Notes: generated by a model from the letters alone, not told the origin. Numbered from the stretch's first letter, positions 35,164 to 45,864 are shown. The stretch is 64,000 nt of DNA from Isoetes taiwanensis (GCA_021234155.1 JAJEKV010000014.1:15534872-15598871), one strand, 5' to 3'. Made by a program: numbers and translations.

Positions 35164-35922
35164 ATGGCGGACGAAGCTCTGCTCGGCTACGACGGCGAAC
35201 AAGATCTGGAGGTACCGCGGAGATCTGTTTCTCGCATTTCCTCAATTCTGAAGGCGCGCAAGGTAGCAGGCCAATGGCAGCTTAAATCCGGTAAGCAGCG
35301 TGATTCTTGGGATATCAGCTCTTCTTTAAGGCCAGGTTCATGGCGGAAGCGGCTAGGAGATGTCCTGGAATCAACCCCAGCGCATATTGTGATCGTAATG
35401 CTGCTGCTCGTCGATCTGCTGGCCACGGCACTCGATCTGCTGCTCACAATACACAATACGAGCGCCAATCTTAGGGAATGCACAGCGGCAGTGTATTCCT
35501 GTCAGTGCGATGGGGGCGATTTCAGCGGCCACAAGTCATGGGAATTTCTGCACTGGGTTAGCGTTGCGATCCTCGGCGTGCTGCTCCTCAACGTTTTAGG
35601 GCTAATGGTCGCATTTGGCCTGGCTTTCTTCAAGCACCCAGGATATGTGCTGGACCTGTTTGTTGTCACCACGGCGCTGGCTCTTGAGGTGTTCTTCCAG
35701 GCGGATACTGCAGGCCTGCTCATCATTCTCAACCTTTGGCGGATTGTGCGTGTAGCACACGGGATTTTTGAGGTCACCGATGAGGCCTTGGAGAAGGAAA
35801 TTGATGAGTTGCAGGATCGGCTCGAGGATGCTCATGCCCGTGAATTGAAAGGCAAGGATGAGCGGATTATGGAGCTGGAATCAGAGCTCAATGCCATCAG
35901 AGGCCAGTACCAATATTCCTGA
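35164..35922 (+). CDS. Voltage-gated proton channel (Hv1/HVCN-like)
   Basis: One exon, 252 residues, with four membrane segments as a stand-alone voltage sensor: S1 about 74-96, S2 128-152, S3 160-178, S4 183-201, then a predicted coiled coil at 205-245 that would dimerise the channel. Against animal Hv1, Asp84 in LLLVDLLA matches the selectivity Asp of S1, Asp164 (VLDLF) and Glu175 match the S3 acids, and His130 matches a zinc-site His of S2. S4 reads ILNLWRIVRVAHG. The first gating Arg is Asn190, Arg193 and Arg196 match the second and third, and His199 stands at the following Asn. The S2 charge-transfer Glu is Asn143. The channel conducts H+ outward across the plasma membrane on depolarisation. 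No introns are seen. Its neighbours are transposons, so context adds nothing to its role. Confidence 0.92.
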   Translation: MADEALLGYDGEQDLEVPRRSVSRISSILKARKVAGQWQLKSGKQRDSWDISSSLRPGSWRKRLGDVLESTPAHIVIVMLLLVDLLATALDLLLTIHNTSANLRECTAAVYSCQCDGGDFSGHKSWEFLHWVSVAILGVLLLNVLGLMVAFGLAFFKHPGYVLDLFVVTTALALEVFFQADTAGLLIILNLWRIVRVAHGIFEVTDEALEKEIDELQDRLEDAHARELKGKDERIMELESELNAIRGQYQYS

Positions 35923-37830
35923 TTTCGGTACTTATCTATACACTTTAAATCCTTGACTTAAACCCTCCTAATAAACAATCCTGGTTTTTTTTTCTAACTA
36001 TTAGGTTTTAAATTCACAAACACAGCTTTAGATTGATGGATGATATTGTCTTATTGCCAATGACATGCTAAGATTTTGACCTTCAAATAAATACCTAGAT
36101 CAGAATATGGCTTTATTCCTCCAGCCTTTTCTCTTCTTCCAAGCTCTAGCAACATTTCTGCATAGGCTGCATTAGTGTAGAACAAGCTAAAACAAGGAAT
36201 AGATCACAAGAAATTTGAATTCTTATGTCTCACCCCTGGCAACACCCTGCAAAATCTTATATTTCTATAAGATCTTGCTTGACTGATGTAAATGAAGTTC
36301 TTTGTTGTAGGAAGTCATACTTTGCGACATTCTCTATTAGAATTGACTGACTGGCTTACTTAGAAGGCTTGATGCTACTGTCACAGAAAGCATTCTCTCT
36401 ATTCTTACGAAAAACTTTGACAACAGGATCTGTAATAATTATTTGTCATTTCCGCATTTAATGTTGAAATTGTGAACAGTAATATCTTTAGGTTCATAGA
36501 ATGCTGTAGATCCCAGCAATTCTTATGTAAGAATTACTAAATAACTTTATATTATGCATTCCATATAGGATATAGCTCTCTCAAAGGGGAATGGCATTCA
36601 AATACTTCGTGTAGCTAAAGGAAGAAAAAAGGGAGAATGATCAATCTATTCAAATGAGCTAATTCTTGTTGCAACCAACTCTAAGAGTAGACACACATAA
36701 ATTTCAGAAGATATCTCTCCGCAAATGAAAACAAGAAACTACTAGATTTGTTGAAGTTTCAACCATTGTCCAATGCATGATAACCCTTCATTTTTAAGTA
36801 GATGGCAAATGAGCAACAACTAGCCAAAAGAAATACCTTGAAGACATCTATCAGCAGTTGTAACAAAGGAAATACTTGCATGTAATTGATAACCACTAGA
36901 AGGTTTTGAAGAAATTCCATGTTGTGGTTCAAGCGATTGGCTTCACCAATAAAAAATTAGGTTTTGAATGGGCAATTTTGAATAGTTAGTGAGTGGTCAC
37001 ATAGAGGCTTTTGAAAATAACACTTGGTTGCATGCATAATATAGGTTAAAGAAATTGTATATTACAAGAGTTAGAAACTAACAGATTCTTCTAGAATCTT
37101 TCTAATACACTATGCAACAATTATCCATTATTTTGTATAGCACACAAACAATTATCTAACATTTTGCTTATTACTTTGTATGGAAACTTTAGTACTATAC
37201 GAGAAGAGGTTGTGTAGAGGTAAGTGTTGTAAATGCAAGAGGTTATAAACTCTAGATTCAACACAAAGTTACATGAACATTCACACACATCAATAACACA
37301 AGTTATATGTTCCAAGGTATGCCATTGTTATTCGCAGGTTTACAATATGAATTTGCCTACGTATTTATTTGCAACATGTGTAGGCACACCCTTATTATTG
37401 ATGATGACAATGATGGAATATAGATAGATAGATAAAGAAAAATTTGCATTTATTCAGACCACCATAGGCAGCACAATGATAAGGACATAAAACCCAAACA
37501 ATCCAAGCTCAGCAATGTGTTGAATAATATTTTGGTATACGTTGAGAAAAAATATCGTGGTTGTTAAATGTAACTTTTGCTGACATCATTGGTCATAAAA
37601 AGTCTCTCGCTTCAATGTTTTTAGTGGGAGAAACTTTGAGAGGGATGTCTCCACATCAATTGACATTGAATGTTGGCATAATTGTCATGTTATTGAGGTC
37701 TGTTTTTACATGTAAGAGACTCTACAATAGCATCCGCCTCATTATATGCGCGATGGGAAGACATGCTATAGATGCTGAGATTATCACTGGAAAGAATATT
37801 GGAAGTAGAGTAACGAGAGCATAAAAAAAG
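35923..37830. other. Hv1 3' flank, no gene recognised
   Basis: AT-rich DNA without a supportable ORF. A short GATA microsatellite lies at about 37420-37433. The right end of this stretch grades into the Helitron-like sequence. Confidence 0.4.
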
Positions 37831-37834
37831 ATAC

Positions 37835-38255
37835 AACATCACGCACTTGGTGATGTGTACCATGTGGAGATGCATATTTAGAGTTCTGCGTTTTGCATTT
37901 CTTATCTCTTTTTTGTTGTTGTACTTAATGACTTCTGAAGGTGACATTTTGAGCATAAATTTCGGATCTGCCTTTCTAATTTTTTGTCATTGAAGGTAAA
38001 TTAATTGCCCCTATATTCATTATAAAGCATTGTTTTCTCTACTGAAATTCATAAACGTAAAGTTAATACATTGATGATACTGTCATTAGACAATTTTCAA
38101 TAACAAAAATAATTACAAAAGCAAAATGTCCATTTTTTATGAATATCAAGATGTGCTGTTGATAGAAGTTTCACATATGGACGTTAAAGGCCGAGTAAAA
38201 GCATATGCGGGGACATTAGCTCTGGCAACGCCGGGCACACGCTTACTAGTGAGAG
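37835..38255 (+). mobile_element. Helitron-like 3' end, plus orientation
   Basis: The end reads TCTGGCAACGCCGGGCACAC then GCTTA and CTAG (38246-38249) followed by T. The hairpin has one wobble or mismatch. Similarity with the inverted copy at 30160-30535 covers most of the ~400 bases, including GTAGAGAAAACAATGCTTTA, so both ends belong to one family. 38.26-38.88 kb shows no gene. Confidence 0.6.
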
Positions 38256-38881
38256 CTAAGTTGAAAATGGTAGGTACCCATTGGTAGAAAGAGGCCATTA
38301 GTTTGTACTAAATAAGATTGGCATTGTCATCCGCTGGAAGCAAACATTGCAGATAGTTTATATGCATCTAGAAATTCCTATAACTTAGAAATTCTTGCAT
38401 CTGGACTTAAATCAAGATTTCTAAATGCTCGACAGATCTCATCGCAAGAGGTATCCTAAGTCCCTTGTTTACTTAATTTACTCATGCAGGTGCGACATGA
38501 TTGTAGGACCTGTTTTTCCTCAAAATTGGAGAATATGAGAGCATGTGCAATATCAATGGCAAACTCATGCAATTTTGTTCCATTCTGCTAAAGTAGAGCC
38601 GTAGCTTATCCTAGAAATGGTACTAGCTTATCCTAGAAATGATACTGCATATGCATACACAACTGGTAGATCTACCGCATGTGAGCAACACATTTTCTAT
38701 GTCTACTACATACCCTTGAAGATCTATTAATTGCAACAATTCTTTCCTTTCAATGGATTGATGTTCTCCATTTCCTACTTGAATATTCTTGGAGTATGTG
38801 CCTCCCATGTTCTTTAGCAAGTCAGCAGTTTAAACTACTGATCTCTTAGCTCTACTATACTTAGAATTAGCTTCTTTTCTA

Positions 38882-39870
38882 TCAAGAATAGATAAATGCA
38901 AGTTTTACCTCATCTTCGTCTTCTGGTTCATCATTCTCCTTCTTCTTTATTTGTCTTGCAACAAATGTTCCAGCAGGCCTTCTTCCACCACGTCCTGTAT
39001 TTGCACTTCCCCTTCCTCTTTTGCTAGTATTTCTTCTTCTTCTACTTCTGTAGTAGTCTTTTGGTGTTGAGCATTTAGCACCTAAGTGACATTTACCTCC
39101 ACGGTGAGGTTGAATTCCCCATTTAATTTTGGACAATTATTCTTGAAGTGTCCAAATTCATGACAATAAAATCAAGTGCTCTTCCCATTATTGTTTTTGC
39201 CAGTGCTAGCGAATAGAATTTCTGCTGAGTCATCTTCTCCATCCTGAAGCATCTTCTTTTGTTTTGCTTATATTCTTAGAATATTCTATGCTTCTTCTCT
39301 AGATTTTGCCATGTTACTAATAAACAATGCAAGCTGTTTGTTTTCACTAACGGATCTAACCTAGCAAGAGCAAGCACTTGATACCTTTCAGATAAATTGA
39401 CTCCTGCACCCCCGAGGTCTGTTATAATATTGTCAAATGTATTAAAGAATTCTGACACATCACTATCTTCCCTCGAGCTTAGTCTTCCGAATTCATTTTC
39501 AAGTAAATCAATTTGAGAGGATGTCTTTCCTCATAATGTTTAAACAAAAAAATCCACATCTTTCTAGGGCTCATATTTCTTATTCTCAATCTGACAGTGG
39601 CACTAACCTTTGACATAATATTACCTTGAGCTTCTTTCAGTTTTGCATAGTTAGACCTTCTTGCTCCACTACTTATAGCGGCAGGAGTCTCTCCAAAATT
39701 TATACCTCCAGAACTTGCAGCTGCAGCATAAGTTTGCGCATTTGAAGGGCATCCAACAACTGACCTTCCAGATGTACTAATGTCAGCACTAAATTGTGCA
39801 TATTCTCCTCGTAATGGATCAAATACTCAACAAGATAGCTCCATTACCTGTTTGACATATCGGAATGATA
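38882..39870 (-). pseudogene. Ty1/copia gag remnant
   Basis: On the minus strand, 39458-39276 reads FFNTFDNIITDLGGAGVNLS and QVLALARLDPL, like the UBN2 gag domain. Near 39170-39130, FYCHEFGHFKNNC is a CCHC zinc knuckle whose first Cys is preceded by an in-frame TGA. 39136-38882 continues with an Arg/Gly-rich and then acidic stretch (ENDEPEDEDE). Frames shift between the pieces. No protease, integrase or RT follows, so only the 5' part survives. Confidence 0.7.
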
Positions 39871-39873
39871 AAT

Positions 39874-39898
39874 AAAAATAGCTCTAATACCAAATGTT
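39874..39898 (-). other. Degenerate copia primer binding site and LTR edge
   Basis: The minus strand reads ATATCTAACA (an LTR end in CA) followed by TTTGGTATTAGAGCT, one base off TGGTATCAGAGC, the initiator-Met-tRNA site. This places the 5' LTR to the right of 39895. Its outer end could not be located. 39.9-40.5 kb holds no other feature. Confidence 0.5.
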
Positions 39899-40533
39899 AG
39901 ATATTAAATTTCTTAAGCAACTTTCGCTAGAAATTTGGTTCAAATTTCTAAGTCAATACACTTTAAATTTGCAATAACATATTGAACCATTTCAGGTTCA
40001 TGGACCAGAATTGGTACATCATACCCCCTTCTACTTAACCATGTATCTAACAGAAGAAATTTTAAAATTACAATACAACACCACCTTTTGAATCTTAACT
40101 TGATTCTTAATGACTTATGAGGATTTCATGATTAAGTCACTTGTGGTGATTGTTCTGAGAAACTGACAGTTTTTCTACAAGTCTAGAAAGCATTTTCCTA
40201 TCATAAAGTGGTCCCACCAATTGAAGTCGTTAAACTCCATTTTGCTCAAAAAAAACTGCTCGAGGTTGGGGAATTATTTCTCTCTTTTAATTACAACCAT
40301 CATTCAAGTAAATTGGGATTATGTCTTGATTTTGGGATACATTTTTAATTGCAAGTTTTTAGTAACTTGATTAAATTCACTACATGTTAACTTAAAATCA
40401 CACACCTTAACTTAAATTCACACACCTTAACTTCAAATTACAAAATCATATATCACACTGCTCATGTAGTACACAACTTTTCATAACTCTGATTGATATA
40501 TATTAATGAAAAAAGCATATTTACATAGTTTTT

Positions 40534-41570
40534 TCATTTTTCCTCCAGCATCCCCAATGATATGATAGCCTTATTCATTACATCTTGGGGTATTGTAACT
40601 CTCACATTTCTTCCTGGAATAGTTTTTGGAGTCCACGAGTACAATATGGTTTCAATGTCTAGCCAAATACCAGGATCACAAGGATTTCTCCTCCACCTCT
40701 TTGTCCAACAATCTGAATATCTTTCTTTATCGGTGACATTACTCAACTGATGCACGGGGCACCACCATTCCAGGCGCACCTTATTGAAGTTAACATTACC
40801 TTCTTCTTTGCAAATATCCGAGATGGTGTATCCCAACCACACTGGATAGGTTTCTAGATCTGCTAGTTTTACAAATACAAATTGGTGGCACTCCACGTCA
40901 GTAGAAGGTTCATAACAATCCATGCCTAGATATTTTGGCCTATCCTTCTTAGAGCCGACATAGTGTTTGTCAGATTGAGGAGAAGCATATGCCTTAACAA
41001 TGCTATTAATAGTACCATCATCTTCGTCAACACCAGCTAATGTTTTCCACCTACTTTTAGGGAACCACCCTTCTTTTAGCTCTTCTGAGGTGTGTCTACC
41101 TCATCCAACAAGTTAATCACCTTCTTCCAGTAATCTATCAATGCACGATTAGTCTCATCCGAATTACTTTGCCAATGCTTGATGTAGTCATTGATGCCAT
41201 CCTTAGTCAATACCAATTGCTTCACTTCTTCAGTTGGTTTTAGAGCTTTTGGTTGACCAGGAGGTATCATAGGCTTGCTATTTGCATCCCTGTGTCAAAT
41301 TTCCGTCCCACCTCTCCACTTCTCCTCTGAAGGTCCCATTTTCCATTGCATGATTGGAATCCCTTCTCTCACCCAAAAAGTGAATTGAAGAGGTCTAGAA
41401 TGACCTTCCATGTCGAGAGCATAACCATCTACAAAACACTTCCAATCAGGCATTTCTTCTATGACAGATCCTATAGGAGATGGAGTAGCACATCCATGAA
41501 ATATTTCTAGTAGCCTAGGAAAGTTGGTCACTGTCTGCTGTCTCAAGACATGACTATATTTTCCAAACAA
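40534..41570 (-). pseudogene. Unidentified ORF of ~340 residues, one stop and one frameshift
   Basis: Three minus-strand stretches (41570-41295, 41270-41076, 40923-40534) read as one protein with a single in-frame TGA (about 41294) and one frame change near 41080. Recognisable phrases: PRLLEIFHGCATPSPIGSVI, GHSRPLQFTFWVREGIPIMQ, VWLGYTISDI..., VRLEWWCPVHQL and NVRVTIPQDVMNKAI. The PVWLG...V.L.WW.P pattern resembles small beta-barrel (BAH/Tudor/chromo-like) folds but I cannot assign it. It is not inside a recognisable element: the copia LTR lies to its left and the gypsy LTR to its right. It is likely transposon-encoded, given its decay. Confidence 0.5.
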
Positions 41571-41710
41571 TGCATCCAGTATGTCTGGACATTAGGAACC
41601 CCAAATTGACTCTTTCAAAAATACCCACATCTGTTAAGTAGGATAGGAAAAAAAACATCCACCTATTCTTATTTCGACCAGCACAATTATCAAGTTGCAA
41701 GAGGAGCTTT

Positions 41711-43334
41711 TGTGACGTTCCAGCACAGTATACGGTCCCAGGACGTATATTGTACTTGCCCCGTCACGCGTACACGCCACCCCGACTGACGTGTACACCA
41801 ACGTGTAGCCAGGCGGGTAGCCCCCAGGGGGCAACTTGCAAGGAATGTGCATTTATTAATGTGCACATTTAACCATGTGCACATTTATCTAGGTGCACAT
41901 TTTCCCATGTGGACACTTTATGCCAAGTGGGCCATACCCAAGTGTGCAATTAATGTGCACATTTACCAATGTGCACATTTATTAAAGTGCACACCTTTCC
42001 ATGTGGGCACATTTTACCACCTAGCCATTAAAGGCAAGTGGGTCCATTCCCAATTATCCCACATGCCAAAAGGGGATAATTGGAAACCCTAGCCAACCCC
42101 TTGTCTATTTAAGAAGGGAAACCCTAACTTGCCCATTTTTCGTTTCTAGGGTTTTAGAGCTCTGTTTTGGCTGCCCCAGGGGTCAAAACCGCCTCCCAGA
42201 CTCTGTCTGAACGAATTGCCCCATTAGATTCGAGCAGTTTAGCAGGATGGTTGAGCTCAGGTCGGGAGGAGGAACTCAAGGATCAGGTATTTCGTCAATT
42301 TAATAGCCTAAACCATCTTCTAGTCATTAAATCAGTAGGTTTAGCCTATTAAACTGCCCATAGCAGCCCTCTAGATCTTTAGATACCAGACTCTAACTAA
42401 AGAACCTAACTCTATGATATAGATTAGATCTTGTTCTTTAGTTCTTCCGTGATGTATATGGATGATGTATCTCTATGAACTCCTTGTCTTGGGAAGGGGG
42501 GTAGAGACCTAAAGCTTGGTAGTAGATGCTCCTAGATTAGCCTCTCTAGCACACTATAGATTCGGCCTGTGTACAAGAGCCACACCTGGTTGTGGGTGAA
42601 GGGGCCAGACTGGCTAAGAAGGAGGTTCGTGTCCCGACCCTTGAACGATCCCTCTGGTGTGTAAGGCCTACCGGGGATCATTGTGACTAGGTCTAATGGC
42701 TTACTACTGAGTGTGGGTAAGGCATGGGCTCGACACCCGTGAAGTGGTGTACACTTTCCAGTGGGTTCATTCGAATAAGGGCAGTGGCCCTCTAGTCACC
42801 TTGGGTCAGCATGTAGACCTCTGGAGGGAGTGATCCCTACCTGCCCCATCGGAACTGGGGAGATGCAACCCAGGAATAGCCCCTTCGGCTATGCCTCCGA
42901 CGGGCTACAGTCAGGTCCCAACAGGGGCAGATGGAGTGGACAACCCTATGCCATGTTCTTATGCCAGCCAAATCCATTGCCATGAATTCTGTCTGCAATG
43001 AACTCTGGAGATCCAAGCCGTCAGTCATCCCTACGAGTCTGAGCCTTGGGTAGGACCCCTATGTATGATGCTGATCGTTGTCTATGCAGATGTTGATGCC
43101 CCACCCTTCGAGGTGGGTGTGTGTGTTTATGTTGTATACTGACATGTATGTTTACGCTTCCGCAGCTAGGTAGGCCCCCGGGAGGAGGGTAAAATGACCC
43201 TTCACTCTTCCCACCGGGACTCGTTCGTGCAAAGCGATGATTGTGGAGGGCCCCGTGACGGATGGAGCTGGTATGGGGATGAACTCACAGATATACGGTG
43301 GGGTGCACCGTGATCACGTGTAGGGGACGTCACA
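41711..43334 (+). mobile_element. 5' LTR of a gypsy-type retrotransposon (1,624 bp)
   Basis: Starts TGTGACG and ends CGTCACA, a perfect 7-base terminal inverted pair, and is directly followed by a primer binding site. Inside are a cluster of GTGCACATTTA units (41848-41985), a TATA-like CTATTTAAG at about 42105-42113 and a polypurine-like GGGAAGGGGGGTAGAG at about 42493. A related but diverged LTR begins at 62559. No 3' LTR for this element is found within the window. Confidence 0.85.
41848..41985. repeat. GTGCACATTTA repeat cluster in the LTR U3
   Basis: GTGCACATTT or GTGCACA(T/C) occurs at least five times at ~20-bp or longer intervals, each GTGCAC being palindromic. It lies upstream of the TATA-like CTATTTAAG, where enhancer repeats of LTRs usually lie. 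Confidence 0.65.
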
Positions 43335-43335
43335 G

Positions 43336-43347
43336 TGGTATCAGAGC
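43336..43347 (+). other. Primer binding site (initiator Met tRNA)
   Basis: TGGTATCAGAGC one base after the LTR end. This is the usual plant site for priming minus-strand DNA synthesis with tRNA-iMet. Confidence 0.9.
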
Positions 43348-43540
43348 AATGTTCTTGGAGACCAAGAGCAAAGCACTGACCATGCTCCCAGTAGTACTAA
43401 CTTGATAGGATTCTCAAACCTCGAAAAATGGGAAATTTCTTTTTCTCATTTTTGTAGTTTATGCTAAGCTAGTAACAGTTAAAATGAATGGAAACATAAA
43501 AAGACTAAAATTGGTGAGCCAACCTTCAAAAAGTAGGGTG

Positions 43541-43607
43541 GTCTCACACGTCGCGCCAGGACAGATAATGAGAATCTCATTTTCGGGCTGGGCGCAACGT
43601 GTGAGAC
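43541..43607. repeat. 67-nt foldback, type A, copy 1
   Basis: GTCTCACACGTCGCGCC at the left pairs with GGCGCAACGTGTGAGAC at the right (17 bp, one mismatch). A second stem, ATGAGA with TCTCAT, lies inside. It is 202 bases before the type B copy at 43743. Confidence 0.9.
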
Positions 43608-43742
43608 ATTCAGATTGAAACACACTAAAAAGTTATAAATTACAGAAAACTAACTTGATAATTCTAATTTTGAACTAAGAAATAGTAGAATTGGCATGTT
43701 ATATGCTTAGAAAGTATAAAATTTAGTAGCGGGACCCACCAT

Positions 43743-43809
43743 GTCTCACACGTCGCGCCAGGACAGAAAATGAACTTCTCATTATCGGTCTGGGCGCAAC
43801 GTGTGAGAC
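43743..43809. repeat. 67-nt foldback, type B, copy 1
   Basis: The outer arms are those of type A; the centre differs (ATGAACTTCTCATTATCGGT). It lies 77 bases before the TATAAATAG box that precedes the H3-like ORF. Confidence 0.9.
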
Positions 43810-43886
43810 CATGCTTAAATTTAGGTGTTTTAGATGTTTTAGGCAACCCAAAAAGGTAGTTTGAAATTTGACCTAAAATCGACCCC

Positions 43887-43967
43887 TATAAATAGATCTA
43901 GAACCCCCCCATTTCCGCGTCCCTTCCTTAGAAAATCTGCTCTCGTCTGCTAAGGCGATTTTCCGGC
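43887..43967 (+). promoter_or_regulatory. TATA box and conserved leader before the H3-like ORF
   Basis: TATAAATAG at 43887-43895, then CCCCCCATTTCC, then TCTGCTCTCGTCTGCTAAGG followed by CGATTTTCC. The same order and nearly the same sequence precede the next ORF (45865-45936). The ATG lies ~110 bases after the TATA box. This looks like a duplicated internal Pol II promoter with its transcribed leader; it is far from the LTR promoter. Confidence 0.65.
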
Positions 43968-43996
43968 GCCGACATCGGATTGACGAACCGTTGAAT

Positions 43997-45264
43997 ATGG
44001 CAAGGACCAAACAGACGGCAAGGAAGCCCCGCCGACGCGGATCGCCCAGCGCCAGCGACCCCGCCCTGATTCAAAGGATACTCCAAGAACGCCTTTTTCG
44101 GCAAGGCGAATCTTCATCCAGTGAGGAGGCAGACTCGGACCAAAGCGACCGGACGGAGGTCCTAGACGACGAAATTTCGTGACATGATGCACCGATCCTC
44201 AAGAAATCGCCGAGGAGGAAAGAAGGAGCAAGGAGGAAAGGGAGCAGAGGGGACAGCCAACCGTCGAGGAACAACTCGAAGCTTGGGCCCGTCTGCAGGA
44301 AGCTGAGGAGAGGGAGGAGCAGCGGCAGCCGAAGCTTAGCCCTGCTGAAGAAGAAGACCTCGCGGCGTTCATCAGCGAGTATGAAGCCAAAGAGCGCCGC
44401 CGAGAGAGGAGGACAAAAAGACGGGAGGACAAGCCAACCACAGCTGGCGAGCCGAAGAGAAAGAAGGCCAAAGGCATTAAGGCGGGCACCAGAACAGTTG
44501 TGAAGGTTGGTAAGCGAGCGCAGGGTCCCGTCATCAATGAGCCATCAGCGAAAGGGATTCCCACCTTCGGCCGAACTTTAATTTCGGACGAGGATTACAT
44601 TCCCAATACTGAGGGGGCAAGCTCTTCGAAACCCCCGGTCGTGGAGAAGGAAGCACCTCAGCAGGTGGCACCTAAGGAGGAGCAGCCCCCACAGCGCCGG
44701 CCCCCCACCATTCCCCGACGGGATAGGGTCAAAGCCCCACGCCACAACGCGGGCGACGCGGATAGACCCCTGGCCAAGGTCTATCAGAAGAAGATCAAGG
44801 AGCACAACGCCTACATGGCGAAGTGGGAGGCATACAACGCTTACTACCAGGAGCACAGGGTGAGAACAATTGAAGGCGGACGCCCAACAAAAAGCCAGAC
44901 CCTGAAGCCGCCACCACCGAAGCTCAAGCCTCCCAGAGCACTAGGAAAGAAGCGGACCAAGAGAAAGCAGAAGGAGCAGAGAGCCCTCAAGGAAATCTGG
45001 CACTTCCAGCGGAGTTACAGACTCTTGATCCCCCGGGCACCGTTTCAACACTTGGTCCGAGAAGTCATGCAGGAGTACAACACGGACATGCGGGTGACCG
45101 ATGAAATGCCGCTTGCGGCCTGGCAGAGGCAAAGAGAGGCGAAAATAGTGCAGCATTTTGAGGATTCGACGGCCTGCACAGTTCGCGCGAAAGAACGCCC
45201 CTGAACTTCTTGTCTCTGTGCCTTGATGTATTTGGCCAGAGACATCAAGGGAGAACGCCCTTGA
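43997..45264 (+). pseudogene. Histone H3-like protein encoded within the retrotransposon
   Basis: Translation from ATG 43997 begins MARTKQTARKPRRRG: ten residues identical to the N terminus of histone H3, including Lys4 and Lys9, then divergent. This frame stops at 44180. The next frame is open from 44188 to 45204 and encodes a long Lys/Arg/Glu/Pro-rich linker. It then gives RALKEIWHFQRSYRLLIPRA, PFQHLVREVMQEYNTDMR and HFEDSTACTVRAK (about 44980-45195), which follow H3 helices alphaN, alpha1 and alpha2 residue by residue (compare REI..YQ.S..LLI, PFQRLVREI.QDF.TDLR and FEDTNLCAIHAK). After a TGA at 45202, the same frame reads YLARDIKGERP and stops at 45262, matching alpha3 (DIQLARRIRGERA). So it is a complete H3 architecture with an inserted ~330-residue linker. 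It lies sense to gag-pol, between primer binding site and gag. Confidence 0.88.
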
Positions 45265-45274
45265 ACTTCTTGTA
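45193..45274. repeat. Short duplication at the end of the H3-like ORF
   Basis: GAACGCCCCTGAACTTCTTGT (45193) recurs as GAACGCCCTTGAACTTCTTG (45254), 61 bases apart. Both copies contain an ERP-stop. The duplication explains the internal TGA: an ending was copied upstream of alpha3. Confidence 0.75.
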
Positions 45275-45408
45275 AATAATGAAAAATTTTGTTAATATAA
45301 AGAATTTTTGTGTAAATAATGTGTTCAATCTTGCTTAACTAGGTTAAGATATTGAATTCTAGCTTTTGTTTTGATCAAATTGGACTTTTTGAGCAAAATT
45401 GAGACGAT

Positions 45409-45475
45409 GTCTCACACGTCGCGCCAGGACAGAAAATGAGAATCTCATTTTCGGGCTGGGCGCAACGTGTGAGAC
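45409..45475. repeat. 67-nt foldback, type A, copy 2
   Basis: Same length and nearly the same sequence as 43541-43607, including the inner AAAATGAGA / TCTCATTTT stem. It starts 145 bases after the H3-like reading frame ends. Confidence 0.9.
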
Positions 45476-45607
45476 CATGCCCAAAAGTGCCCAAAACAGC
45501 TCCAAATTGACCAAATAAGGGGTCAATTCTGCCTAACTCGACGAGTCCAGTAGAATTACACCCTTAGATCACCCAAATTGATCAAGTTTAACCCATTTAG
45601 AGCCCAT

Positions 45608-45674
45608 GTCTCACACGTCGTGCCAGGGCAGAAAATGAACTTTTCATTATCGGTCTGGGCGCAACGTGTGAGAC
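45608..45674. repeat. 67-nt foldback, type B, copy 2
   Basis: Same as 43743-43809 with a few changes. The A-to-B distance is 199 bases here and 202 in the first pair. Confidence 0.9.
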
Positions 45675-45864
45675 CTCTCAGCATTTTGTCACCATGCCAT
45701 ATCCAAATCATCTCCAGTTTCTTGCAATAGGTTCATTAGTCCATCTTAGCATGCTCAAACCCTAAAAGTAGTCTTCAAACTCTCAAATGCACCTCTTAAT
45801 AGATCAGAATCACCCAACCCCAGTAAATTCTAGGTTATCCCAAAATTAGGGTTTTCCCCTTTTC

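Noticed and set aside
35187-35835. Antisense ORFs of 77-98 codons across Hv1
   Set aside because: They are shadows of the well-supported channel gene on the opposite strand.
44140-44215. A tiny intron joining the two frames of the H3-like ORF
   Set aside because: The only GT...AG choice is ~45 bases, shorter than plant introns normally allow; a frame break is the simpler reading.
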